A stretch of DNA of 64,000 bases, taken from positions 29,202 through 93,201 of IMG/VR virus record IMGVR_UViG_3300042891_001130. The stretch is one strand, 5' to 3'. Below the pieces are notes generated by a model. That model saw only the letters and a program-made list of their open reading frames with translations, was not told where the DNA came from and did no database searches. Each line of letters starts with the position of its first letter. The stretch's first letter is position 1. The DNA comes from a virus. The translations under genes were made by a program, and so were the position numbers. This document shows positions 43,136 to 52,253 of the stretch, in pieces.

Positions 43136-46027
43136 ATGGCTGACGTAACAGGAACAATTGGCAACGAATACGTTGAATTAAACAACGCAGCAACAGAAGC
43201 GACTTTGCGGGCATTATTAATGGCCGTTACTTCTGCAAATAAGCAGAATGTTTCCGAAATACGACGACTTGCAGAAAAAACAGGTGCTGCCAGTGCTGGA
43301 GGAGCAACAGTTGACCCCGGAGCAGTGCAATCAGTTAATACTGGATTAATGGGGATAGGTCAAAAAGTTGGAGGATTTGCTGCCAGTGTCGTTAGTGCCG
43401 GTATTAATGTAGGAAAGGCTTTAGGAGATTTTGGAGGAAAATTATTAGAAGGACAAGCACAAACTAGCGATCTTTTAAAAGCATTTACAGCATTGCCCGG
43501 TCCTATAGGAAAAGTAGCAGAAGGTTTTAGATTAATACAATTATACCAAGAACAAAATTTTAAAACATTTCAACAAATTACCAGTGTCGGTGTAAATTTT
43601 GGAGGAGAACTAACTGCGGTAAGGTCAGCAATGGCTGCGATGCGACTTACCCAAGAAGAATACGTTGCATTTAATAAGGCTAACTCACAAAATTTAGCAA
43701 AAATGGGTTCCGATGTAAACAACGGTGCTAAAAATTTTAAAGAACTTTCCAACGCACTTCAAGAAGGTGAAACTGGTATAAGATTAAAAGCATTGGGATT
43801 TACAGCAGCAGAAGTTAACAGCGGTTTAGCAAGTTTTGTCAGTGCGTCTGGTGGTAGAAGTCGTCAAGAAATGCAAAACACAGCGGCTCTTGAAAAAAGT
43901 GCAAAAGCGTATTTAGAACAATTAGATGCATTAGCAAGATTGACAGGTGAAAGTAGAGAAGAGCAAGAAGCACAGGCAAAAGAACGAGCAGCGAACGCTG
44001 CCTTACAAAATCATTTATCTACATTAAGTGTAGAAGAAAGAGCAAAAGCAGAAGCAGCATTGGCTCAGGCTCGACAACGAGGAGGCAAGGGAGCAGAACA
44101 GGCGTTAATGTCGAGAATATTAGGATTGCCTCCTATGACAGGTCCTGCTAAAAAGTTTGAAGCATTTGCTACTAATGCAGGAGAAGTACTAGGAAAATAT
44201 GCAGACACAGTTAAAGATAAAACAAAAACTATTGATGATATTGGAAAATTAGGCGCTTCATTACAAGGTGCGTTAATAAAAGACGTTAAAGACAAACAAG
44301 AAGTATTAAGAGTATTATCTTTACAACAAGGTGAAAATGCTGAAATAGCAACTGATTTATTAAAAATTCAAAATAGATCAACTATGCAAGGCATTGAAAC
44401 TGAAGAAGATGCCCAAGCACAAGAAGAACGAATAAGAAAAGAACAATTAGCACAACAAACTGGATCTCAAGCAAGGACTCAAGCCACATTTCTTCAATCT
44501 ATGGAAGAAATAAGAAAATCTCTGATAGATAAATTTATAAATCCAATTGTTCAACTAGTTGAACCTGTATTGAACAGATTTGGAAATTTTTTAAAAGATG
44601 TTCTTGTTCCTAAAATTGAACAGTTAGGGAATTATCTCAATAATGAAATAATTCCCATGTTTAAAAAAATGTGGACTACTGTTAGTGAAATGCTTGAACC
44701 TTGGTTAAGTGCAGCAGGTGTCGCTTTAGAAATTTTATGGGGCATTGTAACAAGAGTTGGAGAGTTTATTGGCGGTGCATTTAAACTATCTTTTGAAGCA
44801 TTAAAAGTTGTGGTAGATCTCCTAAAAGAACCTTTTGAATTTTTAGGAAATAAAGTTAAAAGTGCATTAGAAGGATTTCAAAAGTTAGATGCTGCATTAG
44901 GTGGAAGTTTAACTAATGCAATTGCTGGGGTAGTAACTGGATTACTTGGACTTAAAGCCATTTTAATGGCAAAAGAATGGTTAGATGCAAAAAAAGCAGC
45001 AGGAGCAGCAGGAGCAGCAGGTCCTGGAGGTGGTGGAACTGGCGGAGGTGGATTGTTAACTAGACGCGGTTATAGTCCTGATAAACCACTTTTTGTACAA
45101 CTTGTAGGAGGATTTGGTGGAAGAGGCAGAGGAAGGGGAAGAGGCCGAGCACCTACTGCTGGAGGCGGACCTAGACCAGGTGGCGCCCCTGCTGTTAGTA
45201 CACCTCCCAGCCCACCTGCAGGAGGCGGCGGAGCAACAGCCGCTAGAGCGGCAACTACTGCCGCAGCCGGTGCCGGTACGACAGCAGCAACCGCAGCAGG
45301 ATCTGCAACGGCTGGCGCAGGCGCGGGTGCAGGCGCCACAGGCGCTGCTGGTTCAAAATTTAGTGTTCCAAAACGATTTTTAGATATTTTGAAAACTGTG
45401 AGAGGTGTGCCCGGACTAGCAGCCTTAGTTGGTGCTTTAGATTTAGTAAACATTGGATTAAGCAAAGGTCAATATCCAGATGAAAGTGCATTCTATGCAG
45501 ATATAGCCAAGTCAATTTCAAGTACAGCCGGCGGTGTCGCCGGAGGGGCATTAGGTTCAGCACTAGGATCATTAGTTTTACCTGGTATTGGAACGATTGC
45601 CGGTGGCGCAGCAGGTTGGATGATTGGAGCATATGGAGGAGATTGGTTTGCTGGTAAAGTTGTAGATTACTTAAAAGCAGGTAAAGAAAAAGTTCCAATG
45701 GCTGCTGGGGGAATTGTAACTAAACCTACTAATGCCCTTATTGGAGAAGCAGGACAACCAGAAGCAGTATTACCTTTAGATAGATTAGGAGAAATCTTAC
45801 AAAATTATTCAACAGGTCCGACACAAAATTCATCTGCTGCTGCTCAAAAATTGCCCGGAGATGTTAGTTCTACTTCAGATGTGTCGTGGGAAAGTTTACA
45901 TAATGAGTTACAACGATTAAATAATATATCGTCGGAAACCTTAAAATATATTAAAGAAACAGCCGAATATTCAAGGAGAACTGTTGATGCGACTCGCGCT
46001 CTAAGCGGCGATCTTTTTAGCATGTAA
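43136..46027 (+). CDS. Tail tape measure protein (gp29-type role)
   Basis: 963 residues. The C-terminus has the widespread tape-measure ending AAGGIVTKPTNALIGEAG followed by PEAVLPLDRLGEIL (about 856-885). The N-terminal and central parts are long alpha-helical (EEYVAFNKANSQNLAKMGSD, EEQEAQAKERAANAAL), and two Gly/Ala-rich hydrophobic stretches occur (AGGALGSALGSLVLPGIG near 800), as in tape measures that meet the membrane at ejection. Residues ~660-740 are extremely low in complexity: RGRGRGRGR, then Pro/Gly, then Ala/Thr/Gly. It sets tail length and is ejected ahead of DNA. Position next to gp26 fits. Sequence equivalence to T4 gp29 was not tested. Confidence 0.85.
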   Translation: MADVTGTIGNEYVELNNAATEATLRALLMAVTSANKQNVSEIRRLAEKTGAASAGGATVDPGAVQSVNTGLMGIGQKVGGFAASVVSAGINVGKALGDFGGKLLEGQAQTSDLLKAFTALPGPIGKVAEGFRLIQLYQEQNFKTFQQITSVGVNFGGELTAVRSAMAAMRLTQEEYVAFNKANSQNLAKMGSDVNNGAKNFKELSNALQEGETGIRLKALGFTAAEVNSGLASFVSASGGRSRQEMQNTAALEKSAKAYLEQLDALARLTGESREEQEAQAKERAANAALQNHLSTLSVEERAKAEAALAQARQRGGKGAEQALMSRILGLPPMTGPAKKFEAFATNAGEVLGKYADTVKDKTKTIDDIGKLGASLQGALIKDVKDKQEVLRVLSLQQGENAEIATDLLKIQNRSTMQGIETEEDAQAQEERIRKEQLAQQTGSQARTQATFLQSMEEIRKSLIDKFINPIVQLVEPVLNRFGNFLKDVLVPKIEQLGNYLNNEIIPMFKKMWTTVSEMLEPWLSAAGVALEILWGIVTRVGEFIGGAFKLSFEALKVVVDLLKEPFEFLGNKVKSALEGFQKLDAALGGSLTNAIAGVVTGLLGLKAILMAKEWLDAKKAAGAAGAAGPGGGGTGGGGLLTRRGYSPDKPLFVQLVGGFGGRGRGRGRGRAPTAGGGPRPGGAPAVSTPPSPPAGGGGATAARAATTAAAGAGTTAATAAGSATAGAGAGAGATGAAGSKFSVPKRFLDILKTVRGVPGLAALVGALDLVNIGLSKGQYPDESAFYADIAKSISSTAGGVAGGALGSALGSLVLPGIGTIAGGAAGWMIGAYGGDWFAGKVVDYLKAGKEKVPMAAGGIVTKPTNALIGEAGQPEAVLPLDRLGEILQNYSTGPTQNSSAAAQKLPGDVSSTSDVSWESLHNELQRLNNISSETLKYIKETAEYSRRTVDATRALSGDLFSM

Positions 46028-46032
46028 AAATT

Positions 46033-47751
46033 ATGTCTTGGAAAAAATACTTCACTCCTGTTAATACTTCTGGTGCGTTAAGTCCAATAAATGGATCAAA
46101 TGCATCAAGTTTATCATCAACACCCGCACATAGAAATTATTCTAGTTTTTTGCCAGATGTTTATTCTGGTCATCCGAACCGTTTAGAAAGATATGGGCAA
46201 TACGACACTATGGATGCAGATAGTGAGGTAAACGCTGCATTAGATATTTTAGCGGAATTTTGCACACAACAAAACGAAGAAAACGGTACACCATTTAGAA
46301 TATTTTTTAAAGAACAAGCCACAACTACAGAAGTAACAGTTATTAAAAAATACCTTCAACAATGGTCAAAACTGAATAAATTTCAAAAAAGAATATTTAA
46401 AATTATTAGAAATGCATTCAAATATGGTGATGTATTTTTTGTAAGAGATCCAGAAAATCAAAGTTGGATGTATGTTGATCCGGCAAAGGTTGACAGTATT
46501 ATTGTTAACGAAAGCGAGGGTAAATTACCTGAACAATATCTAATTCGAGATTTTAATCCTAATTTACAAACATTGGCAACAACTGCTATTAATCCTAGTA
46601 ACGTAACAGGCGGTGGAAGTCAATATGCCAGCGGTTATGCAGGTAATAATGCAGGTGTTGGTATGAGTAGGGGCATGACCGGTGCGTATCCTACAAATTT
46701 AAATGCCAATAGATTTCAAAAAAATGAACAGCAATATGCTATAGATGCAGAACATGTTATTCATATCAGCATGAGTGAAGGATTAGATAATAACTATCCT
46801 TTTGGTACTAGTTTGTTAGAAGCAATTTTTAAAGTATATAAACAAAAAGAATTGCTTGAAGATGCTATTATTATCTATCGAATTCAACGAGCACCGGAGC
46901 GTAGGGTATTTTATATTGACGTTGGAAACATGCCAAGTCACTTAGCAATGGGGTTTGTGGAAAGAGTAAAAAATGAAGTAAACCAAAGACGCATCCCAAG
47001 TGTCACTGGCGGGAGCCAAAGCGTAATAGATGCCGGATATAATCCACTTTCAATTAATGAGGACTATTTTTTCCCACAAACAGCAGAAGGTCGAGGTAGT
47101 AAAGTTGAAGTATTACCTGGGGGCACTAATTTAGGAGAAATTGATGATCTTAAGTATTTTACTAATAAGTTGTTTCGTGCTTTACGGATTCCTAGCAGTT
47201 ATCTACCTACTGGTCCCGACGACGGAGGATCTAACTTCAATGATGGTCGAGTTGGAACAGCATACATTCAAGAATTACGATTTAACAAGTATTGTGAGAG
47301 ATTACAAAGTTTAATTAACGAGCATTTCGATAATGAATTTAAATTGTATCTTCATAACAAAGGAATTAATGTCGACAGCAATATTTTTGAAGTAAAATTT
47401 AATCCTCCTCAAAACTTTGCAAGTTATCGTCAAGCAGAAATGGATGGAGTTAGAATGACTAACTTTACCAATGTTTCTCAAATTCCTTATTTGTCAAAGA
47501 GATTTGCTTTAAAGAGATTCTTAGGATTATCTGCTGAAGAAATGGCCGATAATGAAAAACTTTGGAAAGAAGAAAATGTTGATGAAGATGTAACATTATC
47601 AGCAGGTGCAGAATTGAGAAGTGTAGGTATTACTGCTTCGGGAATGGGCAGTGATATGTCGGCTTTATCTAATGCTACTACTCCACCGACAGCGCCTGCA
47701 GAAGGAATGCCATCTGAACAGCCACCTGTTGAACCAGCACCACCGGCATAA
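46033..47751 (+). CDS. 20: Portal vertex protein gp20
   Basis: 572 residues forming the dodecameric DNA gate at one capsid vertex. Recognisable T4-type blocks: RLERYGQYDTMDADSEVNAA, LDILAEFCTQQNEENGTPF, KIIRNAFKYGDVFFVRDP, IYRIQRAPERRVFYIDVGN, FFPQTAEGRGSKVEVLPGGT, YLPTGPDDGGSNFNDGRVG and YCERLQSLINEHFDNEF. A Gly/Ser/Tyr-rich insertion occurs near residues 195-225. The C-terminal 40 residues are Pro/Ala-rich. It starts five bases after the tape measure gene, without the gp18-gp19 genes that precede gp20 in T4. Confidence 0.97.
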   Translation: MSWKKYFTPVNTSGALSPINGSNASSLSSTPAHRNYSSFLPDVYSGHPNRLERYGQYDTMDADSEVNAALDILAEFCTQQNEENGTPFRIFFKEQATTTEVTVIKKYLQQWSKLNKFQKRIFKIIRNAFKYGDVFFVRDPENQSWMYVDPAKVDSIIVNESEGKLPEQYLIRDFNPNLQTLATTAINPSNVTGGGSQYASGYAGNNAGVGMSRGMTGAYPTNLNANRFQKNEQQYAIDAEHVIHISMSEGLDNNYPFGTSLLEAIFKVYKQKELLEDAIIIYRIQRAPERRVFYIDVGNMPSHLAMGFVERVKNEVNQRRIPSVTGGSQSVIDAGYNPLSINEDYFFPQTAEGRGSKVEVLPGGTNLGEIDDLKYFTNKLFRALRIPSSYLPTGPDDGGSNFNDGRVGTAYIQELRFNKYCERLQSLINEHFDNEFKLYLHNKGINVDSNIFEVKFNPPQNFASYRQAEMDGVRMTNFTNVSQIPYLSKRFALKRFLGLSAEEMADNEKLWKEENVDEDVTLSAGAELRSVGITASGMGSDMSALSNATTPPTAPAEGMPSEQPPVEPAPPA

Positions 47752-47759
47752 ATATTATC

Positions 47760-48002
47760 ATGTTTTTAAGAGAATTCATTTATTTTGATAAAAAGAATGC
47801 AGAAATGCAGGAAGATCCTCGATATGAATCTTCCAAAGACACTAGCGTCTTAAATCCTGATGATTTAAGAAAAACTAGATTAACTCTTAGAATGTTAAAC
47901 GAATTAAGAAAAGCAGGCGATGCAAGGGAAAAAGAAAGAAAAGAAGATTTGGCACTGGTAAGAAAAATATATGCTGCACCTCCACCTGAAGCAGCACCAT
48001 AA
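47760..48002 (+). CDS. Small protein between portal and protease, gp67-like position
   Basis: 80 residues, mostly charged helix: FLREFIYFDKKNAEMQEDPR, DTSVLNPDDLRKTRLTLRML, AREKERKEDLALVRKIYAAP, ending in Pro/Ala/Glu. In T4 this slot holds the prohead core protein gp67 (80 residues) and marine relatives have a similar short protein here. An ATAAATA (47748-47754) is only five bases before the ATG and no Shine-Dalgarno is evident, so expression may depend on read-through from gp20. Prohead core role inferred from position and size. Confidence 0.72.
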   Translation: MFLREFIYFDKKNAEMQEDPRYESSKDTSVLNPDDLRKTRLTLRMLNELRKAGDAREKERKEDLALVRKIYAAPPPEAAP

Positions 48003-48023
48003 AAATAATTTTTTTTAATTTTT

Positions 48024-48054
48024 TAGGTCAAAAATTGCTATTTTTGGCCTATTT
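48024..48054 (+). terminator. Possible weak terminator hairpin
   Basis: TAGGTCAAAAAT (48024-48035) pairs with ATTTTTGGCCTA (48040-48051) over 12 positions including one G-U pair, loop TGCT, followed by TTTC. Located in the 125-base gap between the gp67-like gene and the acidic prohead gene. The stem is A-U-rich and the T tract short, so it may attenuate or protect RNA rather than stop transcription. The rest of the gap is T-rich without other features. Confidence 0.45.
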
Positions 48055-48127
48055 CGTCTGCATTTTTTTAATATTTTTTAAATAATAACACAGCCTTGCC
48101 GCAACCAAAATAAGGAGAATATTTGCA

Positions 48128-49171
48128 ATGTCTAAAAAGTTTGAAGAACTTGTAGACTTAGTCGTCAACGAAGAAATGGATAAAGCCCACGAACTTTTTC
48201 ACGAAATCGTTGTTGAAAAGTCTAGAGAAATTTACGAAAATTTAATTGCTGAAGAAGCAGAAGACGACGTTGAAGAAGGTATGACGGACGACGATGTCGA
48301 AGAAGGAATGGAAGACGATGTCGAAGAATCTGCCGAAGATGATGTCGAAGAAGGAATGGAAGACGATGTCGAAGAATCTGCCGAAGATGATGTCGAAGAA
48401 GGAATGGACGACGCCGAATTTGAAGATGCTTACGACATGGACGAAGGAGACGACGACGTAGAACCTTCTGGATTAGAAAAAACTGGCGATTTTGAAAAAG
48501 AAATTTCTGCTGACGAACCTGGTTCTGAAGAAGATGCCATGTCAGGAATTAAAGATGCTATTGCTGAACTAGAAGCAGCCTTTGCTGAATTAGAAATGGC
48601 AAAAGGTGGAGAAATGGGCAGCATGGATGACATGGGTGACATGGGCGACGCAATGCCCGGTGACGATAAGCCAGAAGATCTAAAAATGGGGTTTGCTGAA
48701 GGCAAACGCATGACCCGTGAATATGTTGAAAAAGTTGGTAATGATTGGGACAAAAATTCCATGAAAAGCCAAGGTCAATATGTCGGAGCAGGAACAGGTG
48801 ATAAAGATGGTGCTCCAGTAGAAGGCCGTAGCCCAATTGCATCCGGTAAAAACAAACCAGGTCCTGCAGGTGTTAATGCAGGAAACCTAGTTCAAGGTGG
48901 AGTTGAAGGACAAAGTAATACTGGAACAAGTCCTGGCAAAGTTAATCATGGTGTTGTAAAAGCATCCGGTGAAAAGTTTGACAAAGGACAAGGAAATGTT
49001 CCTGGCGGAAAAATGGGTGTTAAAAACCTAAGCAAAGTCGCAGGTGGACACGGTGCCGAGAGGAAGGGCGCAGGTCCAGGTCCAGTAGGTTCCGGAACAG
49101 GCGACAAAGCCGGTCAAACTAGCATTGATCCTGCAACAAGCAAGCAATTCTTAAAGCCATATAGCAAGTAA
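48128..49171 (+). CDS. Acidic prohead core-like protein
   Basis: 347 residues with AAGGAG before the start. The N-terminal ~45 residues (LVNEEMDKAHELF, IVVEKSREIYENLIAEEAED) match a short domain found in T4-like marine phage prohead proteins between gp20 and gp21. Residues ~50-110 are almost wholly Asp/Glu with the repeat DDVEEGMEDDVEESAE; then an Ala/Glu helix, and a Gly-rich basic tail with GAGTGDKDGAP-type repeats. Highly acidic core proteins act as removable filling of the T4 prohead and are cut by gp21. Likely a gp68/gp67 analogue; sequence family otherwise unknown. Confidence 0.75.
   Translation: MSKKFEELVDLVVNEEMDKAHELFHEIVVEKSREIYENLIAEEAEDDVEEGMTDDDVEEGMEDDVEESAEDDVEEGMEDDVEESAEDDVEEGMDDAEFEDAYDMDEGDDDVEPSGLEKTGDFEKEISADEPGSEEDAMSGIKDAIAELEAAFAELEMAKGGEMGSMDDMGDMGDAMPGDDKPEDLKMGFAEGKRMTREYVEKVGNDWDKNSMKSQGQYVGAGTGDKDGAPVEGRSPIASGKNKPGPAGVNAGNLVQGGVEGQSNTGTSPGKVNHGVVKASGEKFDKGQGNVPGGKMGVKNLSKVAGGHGAERKGAGPGPVGSGTGDKAGQTSIDPATSKQFLKPYSK
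48311..48406 (+). repeat. 48-bp perfect direct repeat, two copies
   Basis: Copies at 48311-48358 and 48359-48406 are identical and head-to-tail; each encodes 16 residues beginning EDDVEESAEDDVEEGM. Diverged half-copies precede it from about 48264. It expands the acidic region of the prohead core-like protein and shows recent duplication. Confidence 0.93.
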
Positions 49172-49184
49172 TTAGAGAACCTGG

Positions 49185-49814
49185 ATGAAATTTGCATATT
49201 TAAAAGAACATTTAAGTTTTGATCAGTCCGGTATCATAATGGAGTCGGACGACAAAGATGGCAAAAATCTTTATTTAAAAGGTATTGCTATCCAAGGAGG
49301 TATTCGAAATGCTAATCAACGAGTATATCCTGTTGACGAAATTGAACGTGCAGTTAAAACTTTAAATCAACAGATCGAAAGTGGTTATAGTGTTCTTGGA
49401 GAAGTAGATCATCCAGATGATCTTAAAGTTAATTTAGACCGTGTTAGTCACATGATTATGAACATGTGGATGGACGGTCCTAATGGATACGGTAAGTTTA
49501 AAATCTTACCAACCCCAATGGGCAACCTTATTCGCACAATGCTTGAAAGTGGTGTAAAACTTGGCGTCAGTAGTAGAGGCAGCGGCAACGTTGACGATAT
49601 GACTGGCAAAGTATCTGACTTTGAAATTATTACTGTGGATATAGTTGCACAACCTAGCGCCCCAGGTGCTTATCCGACTCCTGTTTATGAGCATTTGATG
49701 AACACTAGGGGAGGAAATAAAGCATTTAGAGTTGCTACAGAAGTAAAAGAAGATCCAAAGGCCCAAAAATATCTTAAGGAATCACTCCTTAATATTATTA
49801 AAGGTCTAAAATAA
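49185..49814 (+). CDS. 21: Prohead maturation protease gp21
   Basis: 209 residues, serine protease that processes scaffold, core and capsid proteins. The family's catalytic His is in SVLGEVDHPDD (H76) and Ser in LGVSSRGSG (S130/S131); DFEIITVDIVAQPSAPGA follows, as in other gp21 homologues. Length is equal to T4 gp21 (212). It lies between core-like protein and scaffold gp22 as in T4. An AG-rich site (GAGAACCTGG) precedes the ATG; not a strong one. Confidence 0.95.
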   Translation: MKFAYLKEHLSFDQSGIIMESDDKDGKNLYLKGIAIQGGIRNANQRVYPVDEIERAVKTLNQQIESGYSVLGEVDHPDDLKVNLDRVSHMIMNMWMDGPNGYGKFKILPTPMGNLIRTMLESGVKLGVSSRGSGNVDDMTGKVSDFEIITVDIVAQPSAPGAYPTPVYEHLMNTRGGNKAFRVATEVKEDPKAQKYLKESLLNIIKGLK

Positions 49815-49832
49815 GCCCGAGGAGAAATATAA

Positions 49833-50924
49833 ATGTTGGACGCATTCAAAAAATTGGTTGAAAGTGGGTTAATTAACGAAGACGTTAAGTCTGAGTTAGA
49901 AACTGCTCTTGCCCAAAAATTACAAGAGAATCGCGACCAAGTAACCGCTGAACTTCGTGAAGAATTTGCTCAGAAGTACAATCATGATAAACACATTATG
50001 GTTGAAGCAATCGACAAAATGTTAAGCGACAGATTGGCCGCAGAAATGGCCGAATTGCATGAAGACAAAAAGGCTCTAGCAGAAGCAAAATCAGCATATC
50101 TTTCAAAGATGAATGAGAATGCTAAAAAGCTAGAAGGATTTGTAATCAAACAACTCGGTAAAGAAGTAGTAGAATTTCAAAATGATCGCCGTAAGGTAGG
50201 TGAAAATTTTGAAAAATTAGAACAGTTTATTGTACACGCACTTGCTAAAGAAATTAAAGAATTTGCGGTCGATAAACAAGATTTAGCAGAAACAAAAGTT
50301 AAACTTATTCGTGAAGCGAAATCTAAATTTGAAGAACTCAAAACTGCATTCATTAAACGTTCCGCAAAAGTTGTTGAAGAGGCTGTGACTAAGAAACTTA
50401 CTGCTGAAATTACTCAGCTTAAGGAAGATATTGACAGTGCTCGTAACAATGATTTTGGAAGAAGAATTTATGAAGCATTTGCACAGGAGTATGCCGGTTC
50501 TTACTTAAATGAAAAATCTGAAACAAGCAAATTGTTAAAGATTATTCAAAAGAAAGAACAAGAACTAGCAGAAGCAAAACAGGCTGTTGAAGAAAAGTCG
50601 ACTTTAGTAGAATCTGCACAACGTGAAATTCGCGTTACTAAAGATCTAATGGAGCGCAAACAATTAATGGCCGAATTAATGTCACCACTTAGTGGTGAAA
50701 AAAGAGGGGTAATGCAAGAATTGTTAGAAAGTGTTCAAACACCAAAACTACGTTCTGCATTCGACAAATACCTACCCGCAGTAATGGAAGGCGCAAAAAC
50801 AAAAGTAGAAAAGAAAACTACTTTAACAGAAGGGACTGCTGTAACAGGCAACCGTGAAGTAAAGCCCGAGGTAGGCTTAGATAACATTGTAGATATCCGC
50901 AAATTGGCGGGTCTATCAAAATAA
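49833..50924 (+). CDS. 22: Prohead scaffold protein gp22
   Basis: 363 residues, almost entirely charged alpha-helix with long coiled-coil stretches (AEMAELHEDKKALAEAKSAY, EQELAEAKQAVEEKSTLVES), starting LDAFKKLVESGLINEDVKSE and containing NDFGRRIYEAFAQEYAGSYL, a conserved block of T4-like gp22. It shapes the capsid and is degraded by gp21; several L-x-E or I-x-E sites of the gp21 type can be found. Preceded by GAGGAG. Gene order 21-22-23 is as in T4. Confidence 0.95.
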   Translation: MLDAFKKLVESGLINEDVKSELETALAQKLQENRDQVTAELREEFAQKYNHDKHIMVEAIDKMLSDRLAAEMAELHEDKKALAEAKSAYLSKMNENAKKLEGFVIKQLGKEVVEFQNDRRKVGENFEKLEQFIVHALAKEIKEFAVDKQDLAETKVKLIREAKSKFEELKTAFIKRSAKVVEEAVTKKLTAEITQLKEDIDSARNNDFGRRIYEAFAQEYAGSYLNEKSETSKLLKIIQKKEQELAEAKQAVEEKSTLVESAQREIRVTKDLMERKQLMAELMSPLSGEKRGVMQELLESVQTPKLRSAFDKYLPAVMEGAKTKVEKKTTLTEGTAVTGNREVKPEVGLDNIVDIRKLAGLSK

Positions 50925-50943
50925 ATTCAAGGAGAAGACTTAA

Positions 50944-52125
50944 ATGTCAAAACTTTTAAATGAAAGATGGTCAGAGACCAAAGAAGCTCTGCTTGAAGGC
51001 CTACAAGGTAACCGTAAAGCTTCTATGGGCGTTTGCCTAGAAAACACACGTCGTTACTTAGCAGAGTCTGCAACAGCAGGTGCAACAAGTGCTGGAAATA
51101 TTGCTACACTAAATCGTGTCATTCTTCCAGTTATTCGTCGTGTTATGCCAACAGTTATTGCTAACGAAATCATTGGTGTTCAGCCAATGACAGGACCTGT
51201 TGCACAGATCCACACTCTACGTGTTCGTTATGCTGACGGTGTTGGTTCTGGTGATGTTGTGACAGCAGGTGAAGAAGCACTAAGCCCATTCAAGATTGCT
51301 CAAGCATATTCTGGAAATAACGCTTCTGCAGGCGGCGCAGCAACAACTGCCGCTCTAGAAGGTACACCAGGTAAGCGTATGAGCATTCAAATCTTAAAGA
51401 CACCAGTCGAAGCTAAGTCTCGTAAACTAAGCGCACGCTGGACCTTTGAGGCTGCACAAGATGCACAAGCACAACAAGGTATTGATATCGAAGCAGAAAT
51501 TATGGCTGCTCTAGCACAAGAAATTACTGCTGAAATTGACCAAGAGATTTTAACAAATCTACGTGCTCTAGCAAGTGTTGAAGAAACATACGACCAGGCT
51601 TTAGTTTCTGGTACTGCTACATTCGTTGGTGACGAACATGCTGCTCTAGCAATTCAAATCAACCGTGTAAGTAACTTAATTGCTCAAAGAACACGTCGTG
51701 GTTCTGCTAACTGGGCAGTTGTTTCTAACCAGGCTCTAACAATTCTACAGAGCGCAACAACCAGTGCATTTGCACGTACAACAGAAGGCACATTCGAGGC
51801 TCCAACAAACACCAAGTTCGTTGGTACTCTAAATGGTGCAATGCGTGTTTATGTTGATGCATACATGAGCGACACAAACGACAACAACCAAATTCTTGTT
51901 GGTTATAAGGGTTCTAGCGAAGCAGACGCTGCTGCGTTCTATTGCCCATATATTCCTCTAATGAGTTCTGGTGTTGTTCTAGATCCAGCAACATTCGAGC
52001 CAGTAGTTGGCTTCCTAACACGTTACGGATATGTTGAGTTAACAAACACAGCATCTTCTCTAGGTAACGCTGCTGATTACTTAGGTAAGGTTGCAATCAC
52101 AAGTGCAAACGTAAGTTTCAAGTAA
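50944..52125 (+). CDS. 23: Major capsid protein gp23
   Basis: 393 residues (T4 gp23 is 521). Conserved blocks: LPVIRRVMPTVIANEIIGVQ, PMTGPVAQIHTLRVRYADG, KSRKLSARWTFEAAQDAQAQ, GIDIEAEIMAALAQEITAEI, and near the end YCPYIPLMSSGVVLDPATFE. A gp21-type cleavage site L-A-E at residues 39-41 (YLAE/SATAG) would remove a short leader. Codon use is more GC-rich and uniform than its neighbours, as expected of a very highly expressed gene. AAGGAG precedes the start and a strong terminator follows. Confidence 0.97.
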   Translation: MSKLLNERWSETKEALLEGLQGNRKASMGVCLENTRRYLAESATAGATSAGNIATLNRVILPVIRRVMPTVIANEIIGVQPMTGPVAQIHTLRVRYADGVGSGDVVTAGEEALSPFKIAQAYSGNNASAGGAATTAALEGTPGKRMSIQILKTPVEAKSRKLSARWTFEAAQDAQAQQGIDIEAEIMAALAQEITAEIDQEILTNLRALASVEETYDQALVSGTATFVGDEHAALAIQINRVSNLIAQRTRRGSANWAVVSNQALTILQSATTSAFARTTEGTFEAPTNTKFVGTLNGAMRVYVDAYMSDTNDNNQILVGYKGSSEADAAAFYCPYIPLMSSGVVLDPATFEPVVGFLTRYGYVELTNTASSLGNAADYLGKVAITSANVSFK

Positions 52126-52150
52126 TCAACTACTTGATTTTTACACCATC

Positions 52151-52174
52151 AAAACCCGCTTCGGCGGGTTTTTT
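52151..52174 (+). terminator. Rho-independent terminator after gp23
   Basis: AAAACCCGC - TTCG - GCGGGTTTT gives a nine-pair stem with a stable UUCG tetraloop, followed by further T residues (to 52174). A textbook terminator 25 bases after the gp23 stop. The reverse orientation also has A/T flanks but there is no gene to terminate. Confidence 0.92.
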
Positions 52175-52253
52175 ATTAAATACAGAGTCTAGAGTATTAT
52201 GCGGAGGTCCAACCGCGTATGGCCTAGAACGCCAAATATAAGGAGAAAAACAA

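Noticed and set aside
45070-45465. 131-residue minus-strand frame opposite the tape measure
   Set aside because: Shadow of the GC-rich low-complexity tract; Pro/Ala/Val content mirrors the coding strand.
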